From a virus: a stretch of 64,000 nucleotides of DNA. Of this stretch, positions 57,435 through 64,000 are shown in pieces; position 1 is the stretch's first letter, and the number at the start of each line of letters is the position of its first letter. Under the pieces are notes generated by a model. That model was not told the DNA's origin and did no database searches. It saw nothing but the letters and a program-made list of their open reading frames with translations. The stretch is taken from IMG/VR virus record IMGVR_UViG_3300027969_002800, positions 52,994 to 116,993 of that record. The stretch is one strand, 5' to 3'. Position numbers and translations under genes: made by a program.

Positions 57435-58625
57435 ATGGCTGATTTTTCATTAACCACGTTATTCGTGGTTCCAGTAGGGCAAACAACTGTCCCTAGCTCT
57501 GGCTCAACACAAGACTTGACTGCAGGTACTGTGGGAATCTTTAACAATCTTTATGCTACTGTAACTAGTACCACTATCAAAAGTGCTCCTTACTTCTACA
57601 TTGCACAAGGAAGACAAAACACTTATCTTCAAGGATCTAAAAGATCTGACAAAATTGGTGTTGCTACAACTGCATTAACAGGTAATGCTCAAACAATTTC
57701 AGGAAAAGCATCTAACGTAACTGAATGGTATAAAGTAACAGGATGTCCAACTGCGGCAAACCAAATTACTGATGTAACTAACTTCACTGCACAATGTGGT
57801 GATGTAATCACACTTACCCTTCGTGCTGACAGTTCTTACCTTAGAACTCTTTATTTCAACGGATTTACACGTTCAGTAACTATTCAAGCACCTTGTTGTG
57901 ATTGTGGTGATGATCCATGTACTGATGTTGATGCAAATGGATTGATTAACCAATTGATTGCAAAATTAACTGCACAAGCTCCTGGTATCAATCCTGACAA
58001 CATTAGCTTGAACAACTTCTACACATTTGAAAATGTAGGTGGAACTATTCTACGTATTACAGGAAAACCTTTAACAGCATATGGACAACCATGTGATATT
58101 GCTGCGTTCCCTTTTGAATATGACAGAATGACTTTCAGAACTTTTGTATATGCTGGTCCAGCTACAACTGCTGACTTTATTGTTGCTGATTCTTGTAACA
58201 TTGTTGCTGATGCTGTTATCACTCAACGTTCTTCTTATGCTTCAGGACAAGCTGCAGAATTTATTCAATTAGAGAAAAACTTCTATAGCTACCAAGCTGG
58301 TTACTTGAAACACCTTTACAGAATGAATGGTTACAATGAGAACTTTGAATCTTATGTTTCTGCAGGTGCTACTTATAACTCATTCTATATCAAATTCAAT
58401 GAGTATGACAAATCTGCTTACCAATGGGGCGATTATATTATGGAAGATTCTACAGTAATTCTTGCGGTTCCTCAAGGAGGTTCTGATCTTACTGATGAAT
58501 TTGAAGCAATCTTGGTAGGTGCTTTAGGAGCTGTTACAGATGATAATGATTGTGTAATTACAACCACTACTACATCAACTGCTGCGCCTTCAACAACAAC
58601 CACTTCATCTACTAACATTCCTTAA
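57435..58625 (+). CDS. Structural protein with Thr-rich tail, 396 aa
   Basis: A beta-rich N-terminal domain (SAPYFYIAQGRQNTYLQGSK then RSDKIG) is followed by a Cys-rich turn (CCDCGDDPC) and another beta domain. It ends TTTSTAAPSTTTTSSTNIP-like, a Thr/Ser/Ala/Pro tail as on 930-1163. It is probably a tail or head surface protein, possibly O-glycosylated. A strong terminator follows. Confidence 0.65.
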   Translation: MADFSLTTLFVVPVGQTTVPSSGSTQDLTAGTVGIFNNLYATVTSTTIKSAPYFYIAQGRQNTYLQGSKRSDKIGVATTALTGNAQTISGKASNVTEWYKVTGCPTAANQITDVTNFTAQCGDVITLTLRADSSYLRTLYFNGFTRSVTIQAPCCDCGDDPCTDVDANGLINQLIAKLTAQAPGINPDNISLNNFYTFENVGGTILRITGKPLTAYGQPCDIAAFPFEYDRMTFRTFVYAGPATTADFIVADSCNIVADAVITQRSSYASGQAAEFIQLEKNFYSYQAGYLKHLYRMNGYNENFESYVSAGATYNSFYIKFNEYDKSAYQWGDYIMEDSTVILAVPQGGSDLTDEFEAILVGALGAVTDDNDCVITTTTTSTAAPSTTTTSSTNIP

Positions 58626-58659
58626 GGATAACAAGTAGAATTATAAATTCCTAATACTG

Positions 58660-58697
58660 AGGGGAGATGAGTTTAAAAACGCTCTCTCCCCTTTTTA
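58660..58697 (+). terminator. Intrinsic terminator
   Basis: AGGGGAGA and TCTCCCCT form an eight-base stem followed by TTTTT. It closes the capsid-connector unit before the fibre genes. Confidence 0.85.
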
Positions 58698-58718
58698 TTA
58701 ACCTTCAAACACAAACTC

Positions 58719-59285
58719 ATGGCAGATTTAAAATTAGACATACTTGTAGTACCTACATATAGTACATTAACACTTGGAGTGATGGACGCTTCAACCTATC
58801 CAACAGATCCACCAGATGTTGAAAGTGCAAGTATGAAAATAACTATTCCTGGATTTGGAGAAGCTCCATTATTACCATTTGATGTAAATTCATTTAATTT
58901 ATATAACTCTGGTAATCTTGGTATTACTGAAGTGGGTATTGATCAACCTCTACCTGATGGAATATACAGATTAAGATACTCTGTAGCACCTGCATATTTG
59001 AACTTTGTAGAAAGAACAATAATGCGTACAGAAAGAATACAAGAAAAGTTTGATAGAGCTTTTCTTCAATTAGATTTAATGGAATGCGATGGTGCAATTA
59101 AAACACAATCTAGTGTTACATTAAACACGATCAACTTCTTTATACAAGGAGCAATAGCTGCAGGTAATAACTGTGCTGAATATGAGGCAACTAGATTATA
59201 CAATCAAGCAGATAATATGTTAAATAGTTTTTTAAGATCTAACTGTGGTTGTTCAGGTAACAACTATCAAATTAATTTCAATTAA
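58719..59285 (+). CDS. Tail/connector protein, 188 aa
   Basis: A beta-rich start (LDILVVPTYSTLTLGVMDAS) and a helical end with EYEATRLYNQADNMLNSFLR then CGCSG. In crAss-like phages such proteins follow the ring proteins and probably complete the tail. Assignment by position only. Confidence 0.55.
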   Translation: MADLKLDILVVPTYSTLTLGVMDASTYPTDPPDVESASMKITIPGFGEAPLLPFDVNSFNLYNSGNLGITEVGIDQPLPDGIYRLRYSVAPAYLNFVERTIMRTERIQEKFDRAFLQLDLMECDGAIKTQSSVTLNTINFFIQGAIAAGNNCAEYEATRLYNQADNMLNSFLRSNCGCSGNNYQINFN

Positions 59286-59287
59286 TC

Positions 59288-59383
59288 ATGGCACAATGTA
59301 ATTCATGTGGAGCTAATGTAGGATGTGGATGTCAATTAAAAAATGGACTATGTGCTACATGCGCAGGTAAAATAAATAAATAA
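59288..59383 (+). CDS. Tiny Cys-rich protein, 31 aa
   Basis: The frame MAQCNSCGANVGCGCQLKNG then LCATCAGK has six Cys in pairs, a minimal zinc knuckle. It lies two bases after the previous stop and one base before the next ATG, so it is surely part of the operon. I associate this motif with small crAss-region proteins. The role may be to hold together fibre parts. Confidence 0.7.
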   Translation: MAQCNSCGANVGCGCQLKNGLCATCAGKINK

Positions 59384-59384
59384 T

Positions 59385-59750
59385 ATGTTAACACCAAGAC
59401 TAACTAATTGTCCTGAATGTGCAGACATTCCTAATTTATTAAAAAAGATAGATTGTAAGTTAGCAGAATATGCTAATGGTCTATACAACAATGTTGTATT
59501 CATGTTGAATCAAGTTGTCTCTGCTGGAGCAATGATTCAACTTTTGGCGTATAAAAGAATCCTTACATACAAACAATGTAATCCTGATTACTTAAGTGAT
59601 TTCTGTATGGATAAGATTGTAAGTAAGGTGATAAGACTAACATCAGGTTGTTATATCAAACCTATCTTTACACCAATTCCTACAACATCTACAACATCAA
59701 CATCTACTACTTGTCAACCACTAACCACCACCACCACAACAACAATATAA
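59385..59750 (+). CDS. Hypothetical protein with Thr-rich tail, 121 aa
   Basis: Begins NCPECADIPNLLKKIDCKLA, a Cys pair and helices, then YLSDFCMDKIVSKVIRLTSG. The tail is Thr/Ser-rich with one Cys (TTSTSTTCQPLTTTT). Likely virion protein next to fibres. Confidence 0.65.
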   Translation: MLTPRLTNCPECADIPNLLKKIDCKLAEYANGLYNNVVFMLNQVVSAGAMIQLLAYKRILTYKQCNPDYLSDFCMDKIVSKVIRLTSGCYIKPIFTPIPTTSTTSTSTTCQPLTTTTTTTI

Positions 59751-59762
59751 AATAAATATAAT

Positions 59763-60893
59763 ATGTCTAATTGTCAAAATTGTTTTAATGGATGCACCGA
59801 AACTGTTTCAGATCAGTGTGTCAGATATACAGGAATAGATGTTCCTACATTAGGTATTCAAACTGGTGATCCTTTATCAGTGATTGAACAATCTCTAACC
59901 ACATTTCTTGTTTCTGCATTAGATGGATCTGGAATAAAAATAGACCTTAGTAGTATAGATGTATGTACAGCGGTACAACAATATCTTCCTAATTGTGGAG
60001 AACTATCTATTGCAGATATATCAAAAGCTCTTATAGAAGCTGCTTGTAATATACAAGAACAAGTTGATGTTATTGCTGCTACACTTGCTGTATTAAACGC
60101 TGATTATACAATTGGATGTTTAACAGGTGTTACAGCATCTTCTGATACACATGCCATTGTGCAAGCTACAATAACAAAACTTTGTAGTGTTGATGCTAGT
60201 TTAGCATTTGTAATTGGTCAACTGCCATCATATGTATTAAAATCAGAAATCTGTACATTGATTGAAGATTGTACAAGTGGTACTAGTGTAGCAATTAAAG
60301 CTCAAAGCAAAATGCTTCCTTATAGTGTAATTTCTTATTATGGACCAGCATCTGGATATCCAACTATATCAGATGGATTTGGTAGTACAGGTGCAGGATA
60401 TGGATATTGGGAAAATGTATATCTATGTAATGGAGGAAATCCAGGTGTTCCAGATTTGAGAGGAAGAGTTGCTGTAGGTGCTACAGATATGGCAACAGCA
60501 GCATGGCCTACCAGTGGACAAACACAACCAGGTGTTAATGATAATCCTGCATATGGATACAAAGATCCAGCTACAGGAATACAAGGAAGTAACTTTACTA
60601 CATTAACATTAGCACAAATACCAGCACATAATCATGCTGGTTCTACAGCAACTACAATTATTTCTCCATCGAGCCACAGTCATACTTTTGCTACACAAAA
60701 TGTTTCTACTGGTTCTGTTGGTAATAATGTTCAAGGTACAAGTCAAAGTACTGCGGGTGGAACAAAAACAACAAGTGATGTTACAATTAGTGCAACAACA
60801 ACATTAACAATATTACCACAAGGCCAGGGTGAGAAACATTCTAATATTCAACCAGGACTTGCAGTTTATTATCTTATCTATATCCCAGCATAA
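59763..60893 (+). CDS. Tail fibre with tail-collar domain
   Basis: The 376-residue protein has a Cys-rich start (CQNCFNGCTE) and helical region, then a phage tail-collar module from about residue 180: LPYSVISYYGP, GYWENVYLCNGGNPGVPDLRG with the VPDLRGRVAVGA core, and a Gly/Thr/Ser-rich tip ending QPGLAVYYLIYIPA. Such modules form short fibres for host recognition. Confidence 0.8.
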   Translation: MSNCQNCFNGCTETVSDQCVRYTGIDVPTLGIQTGDPLSVIEQSLTTFLVSALDGSGIKIDLSSIDVCTAVQQYLPNCGELSIADISKALIEAACNIQEQVDVIAATLAVLNADYTIGCLTGVTASSDTHAIVQATITKLCSVDASLAFVIGQLPSYVLKSEICTLIEDCTSGTSVAIKAQSKMLPYSVISYYGPASGYPTISDGFGSTGAGYGYWENVYLCNGGNPGVPDLRGRVAVGATDMATAAWPTSGQTQPGVNDNPAYGYKDPATGIQGSNFTTLTLAQIPAHNHAGSTATTIISPSSHSHTFATQNVSTGSVGNNVQGTSQSTAGGTKTTSDVTISATTTLTILPQGQGEKHSNIQPGLAVYYLIYIPA

Positions 60894-60899
60894 TAATAT

Positions 60900-63800
60900 A
60901 TGTCTTACCCACCTACTCCACAAAGAAAAGCTTGCAACTGTAGTGATCCTTGTATCTCTACAGATGATGTTTACTACGCTGGTCCCAATCTTCCAAACTC
61001 AGGAATCAATACTTATAATGTATTAACAGAAGTTATAGAGAAGCTAGATGCTATCTATGCTGTTCCTACATTACAGAAAGTAACAGAGGTGGGTAATTAT
61101 ACCACTCTACCAATAATTGCAGATTCATTTGTAAAGATTGGTGGAGATGGTACTAATATTTTATTGGATGATGGTACAGTGTTACCTATAGGAGATTTAC
61201 CTTCACCTACAACACCTGGATTACAAGAAGTATTAACTGTTGGCAATACTGACAACATAGGTAATTCAATGTTATTTATTGACCCTTCGGATACTAATAA
61301 TCTTTCAGGGATTAATTATGGGGGTCATTTTGTCGTTGGTAATGAATTAAATAATTCTTTAAGTAGTACATCTATGTTAAATACTGGAATTAGATTCTAT
61401 AATAGTGATATAGGTTCTGATACATTACATTTTAATGCTAATTTAACTACTGATGATAAATCAAATTGGGGATATACTAATAATTATTTTATACCTAAAA
61501 AACCTGAAGGAACTTATACACTAGCTACATTAGATGATATACCAGCACCTTTAGGATATACACCAGTTAATAAAGCTGGTGATACAATGCTTGGAGATTT
61601 AATACTAAATGAAGATCCATCAACTGCATTAGGTGCTGCAACAAAGCAGTACGTGGATAATATAGCAGCAGGGATTAACTTCCATGCTCCTGTAACAGTG
61701 GCCACAGATGTATCATTAGTTGCCACATATAATAACGGTGTAGATGGTCTAGGGGCAACGTTAACAGGAACATCTGTTGGTGTATTAATGATAGATGGAG
61801 AAACTCCTGCATACTTACAAAGAATATTAGTTTGGCAACAAATAAATGCTATTGAGAATGGTATATATGATTTAACTACAGTAGGAGATGGGACAACAAT
61901 ATATCAGTTAACAAGATCAACAGATGCTGACAATTCTCCTGTAGGTGAAATACAGTATGGAGATTACGTTCTTGTATTATCAGGAGATACTAACGGAGGA
62001 TTTGGATTTATATGTAACACACCAGGAACAATAGATATTGGAATAACACCAATTAACTATGTTCAATTTAATGCTGCTCAAGCTGTAACAGCTGGTTATG
62101 GATTACAAGAGCTAACTCCTAATGTAATATCTATAAACCCATTAGAGACACAGGAGAAGATAACCCTTACAACAACAGGTACTGGAGCTGCTACATTAGA
62201 TGATCTTACTAATACACTTAATATACCTACAATAGGAGTTGTTTCAGCTACAGAAACTGGTGTAGTAAATAATACTTCCTTACAAGAACTTGGAGGAGTT
62301 GATAAAACAATTAATGGTGTAAGAGTTGGTAGAGGGAATATTTCTGACCCTGCTTCTGAAAATACCGCAGTAGGTTATCAGGCTTTACAATCAGTTATTC
62401 ATACTACAGGAGATGAAGGATATTATAACACTGCATTTGGTGATGAAGCATTAAAATCATTAACTACTGGTAATTCAAGTAGTGCATTTGGAGATTGGGC
62501 ATTAAGACTTTGTACAACAGGGTCATATAATACAGGAATTGGAGGTGGAGCTTTAATGGGTCTAACTACTGGCTCATACAATCTAGCAGTAGGTGAGAAT
62601 AGCCTTCTTTCTAATGTATCTGGACAAAGGAATACTGCAGTGGGTTCTTTTGCATTAAATTTAAATACAGGTTCTTATAATACTGCAATTGGTATGTTAG
62701 CAGGAGGATTATCAACTTCTTCAGGTAATTGGAATATACTTGTAGGAATGCAAGCTGGTAGAGATATAAGCACAGGAGGCAACAATTTATTAATTGAAAA
62801 CATAACTAATGCCTCTATAACTTCAGGTAGTTTTAATATTGTGTTAAACCCTAAACAAAAATCTGGTGTAACCACAGGATCTTTTAATACGATTATAGGA
62901 TGCTGGGATGGGGCATTTCCAAATGCAATGGCAAATAATGTTATAATAGGAGATGGTCAAGGTAACATTAGGTTTAGAACAACAGAGACAGGATTAACAA
63001 CAGTTCCTGGTCAAACAAATGCTTTAATAGATGGAGACACCACTGGTAAAGCTGTGGTGACTAAGGAGTATTTAAGTACTACTAACTACTGGACTAAGAC
63101 AGGGAATGATATTTACAATAATAACACTGGAAATATAATAATTGGAGCAACTACAGCCCCAAATCCATCACTTATAGGAAAATTAAATATAGTAGGTAAT
63201 ATTTATACAACTGGAAAAGTATGGTCTGCAGATGCTCAAGGTTTCAGATTTAATGATGGGGCATCAGGAATGTATTATAGAGCCACTCAAGGTTTAGAAT
63301 TTGTAGTTTATGGTGATGGAACTAGTGCACTAGGACACTATAATTTTACACCTGTATATCCACTTGGAGGTAATCCAAATTATGTAAGTGGTACAACAAG
63401 ATGTATAAATACTAGTGGAACATACGCTGCAATTTCTGGAAGTGTATCATCAAGAATAATAAATATAGAACCTACTATTAACCAAACTGGAACAGCAAAT
63501 GGAATAATAAGAGGTCTTTATATAAATCCAACACTAACCTCTGCTTATGATTTTAGAGCAATAGAAGTAACTGCTGGAAAGGTGATTGTACCAACTGCAA
63601 TTAATAGTAATGAGGCTGTAAATAAAGGACAAGTAGATAACAGACTCGTAGTTGAAACAGCAGTACCATATACACTAACAGATACAGATAGTGGAGGAAT
63701 AGTTATATTCACAGCATCTACAACACTAACAATACCAACAGGACTTGCTGCTGGGTTTGAATGTACATTTGTAACATTAGCTGGTGTAACACTAACTGTA

Positions 63801-63917
63801 TCTGCTGGATCAAATGTATTAAATAATGCTACTGGTACTTTATTGGCACCACAACTAAGTTTTACATTAAAGAGAATGATAGCTGCAAACACATTCATAG
63901 CAACAGGAAACCTATAA
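60900..63917 (+). CDS. Large tail fibre with YadA-head-like repeats, 1005 aa
   Basis: The N-terminal part shares Cys-rich start style with 59763 (ACNCSDPCIS). The middle has repeats such as NTAVGYQALQS, GYYNTAFGDEALKS, GSYNTGIGGGALMG, GQRNTAVGSFALN and GSYNTAIGML, a YadA-head-like left-handed beta repeat. The C-terminus is beta-rich. A trimeric fibre that binds host surface is likely, and the repeats can recombine to change host range. A domain TKQYVDNIAAGINFHAPV (near 235) recurs in other phage fibres. Confidence 0.8.
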   Translation: MSYPPTPQRKACNCSDPCISTDDVYYAGPNLPNSGINTYNVLTEVIEKLDAIYAVPTLQKVTEVGNYTTLPIIADSFVKIGGDGTNILLDDGTVLPIGDLPSPTTPGLQEVLTVGNTDNIGNSMLFIDPSDTNNLSGINYGGHFVVGNELNNSLSSTSMLNTGIRFYNSDIGSDTLHFNANLTTDDKSNWGYTNNYFIPKKPEGTYTLATLDDIPAPLGYTPVNKAGDTMLGDLILNEDPSTALGAATKQYVDNIAAGINFHAPVTVATDVSLVATYNNGVDGLGATLTGTSVGVLMIDGETPAYLQRILVWQQINAIENGIYDLTTVGDGTTIYQLTRSTDADNSPVGEIQYGDYVLVLSGDTNGGFGFICNTPGTIDIGITPINYVQFNAAQAVTAGYGLQELTPNVISINPLETQEKITLTTTGTGAATLDDLTNTLNIPTIGVVSATETGVVNNTSLQELGGVDKTINGVRVGRGNISDPASENTAVGYQALQSVIHTTGDEGYYNTAFGDEALKSLTTGNSSSAFGDWALRLCTTGSYNTGIGGGALMGLTTGSYNLAVGENSLLSNVSGQRNTAVGSFALNLNTGSYNTAIGMLAGGLSTSSGNWNILVGMQAGRDISTGGNNLLIENITNASITSGSFNIVLNPKQKSGVTTGSFNTIIGCWDGAFPNAMANNVIIGDGQGNIRFRTTETGLTTVPGQTNALIDGDTTGKAVVTKEYLSTTNYWTKTGNDIYNNNTGNIIIGATTAPNPSLIGKLNIVGNIYTTGKVWSADAQGFRFNDGASGMYYRATQGLEFVVYGDGTSALGHYNFTPVYPLGGNPNYVSGTTRCINTSGTYAAISGSVSSRIINIEPTINQTGTANGIIRGLYINPTLTSAYDFRAIEVTAGKVIVPTAINSNEAVNKGQVDNRLVVETAVPYTLTDTDSGGIVIFTASTTLTIPTGLAAGFECTFVTLAGVTLTVSAGSNVLNNATGTLLAPQLSFTLKRMIAANTFIATGNL

Positions 63918-63919
63918 TT

Positions 63920-64000
63920 ATGAATAACTTAGCATTCCAAATATACGGAACAAAAAAAGCAGCTCCCTTTCAATCTGTCTGGAAGACAGATACTGCTGTT
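63920..64000 (+). CDS. Start of next gene, cut by window
   Basis: An ATG two bases after the fibre stop opens MNNLAFQIYGTKKAAPFQSV, which runs past the window. It is probably another virion gene. Too little is present for a call. Confidence 0.6.
   Translation, partial: MNNLAFQIYGTKKAAPFQSVWKTDTAV

Noticed and set aside
1-64000. Stop-codon recoding as in some crAss-like phages
   Set aside because: All large genes are open in the standard code, and stops in the core genes fall at the expected ends. The tRNAs seen are Leu- and Met-type, with no clear suppressor.
1-64000. CRISPR array or integrase/lysogeny module
   Set aside because: No regularly spaced repeats and no recombinase or phage repressor/integrase pair were found.

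Overview
The window is part of the genome of a tailed double-stranded DNA phage that most resembles the crAss-like phages (Crassvirales) of Bacteroidota. The evidence is gene content and order: an HU/IHF-like protein, a long terminase, a long portal, an acidic scaffold-like protein and an HK97-type capsid protein lie in crAss order. Opposite them is a replication block with family B DNA polymerase, DnaG-like primase, DnaB-like helicase, SF2 helicase, SSB-like protein and uracil-DNA glycosylase. The DNA is AT-rich. Starts usually follow A-rich leaders rather than Shine-Dalgarno sites, as in Bacteroidota. Large genes are open in the standard code. Both ends cut genes, so the genome continues outside the window. 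No integrase or lysogeny module was seen.

Layout. (1) 1-5496, plus strand: a glycosyltransferase, a Dps-like protein, several small Lys-rich proteins, and a protein joining a short virion-like module to an LCIB/C-type beta-carbonic anhydrase domain. (2) 5586-45606, minus strand, closed by a bidirectional terminator at 5560: two glycosyltransferases, a thioredoxin, PhoH, MazG, a dNMP kinase, a RecA-like recombinase, an exonuclease, rIIA/rIIB, a UDG split by a group I intron, the replication genes and many small unknown proteins. About eight HNH or GIY-YIG endonucleases are scattered through it. (3) 40495-42500: an RNA-rich stretch with a tmRNA (ssrA), a tRNA-like element lacking an anticodon arm directly at its 3' end, a tRNA-Leu-like gene with an enlarged anticodon arm, and another structured RNA. 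Next to it (42501-44077) is a run of small membrane proteins. (4) 44832-45941: the divergent non-coding zone from which both gene blocks start. (5) 45942-64000, plus strand: packaging, capsid, connector and fibre genes, with an initiator-like tRNA-Met just after the capsid gene.

How it fits together: the minus block probably supplies early and middle functions (replication, nucleotide supply, host takeover, translation rescue). The plus blocks supply virions and probably join into one late block in the complete circular map. The strongest candidates for something undescribed are the tmRNA with a predicted 37-residue tag and its abutting mini-tRNA, and the carbonic-anhydrase fusion protein.
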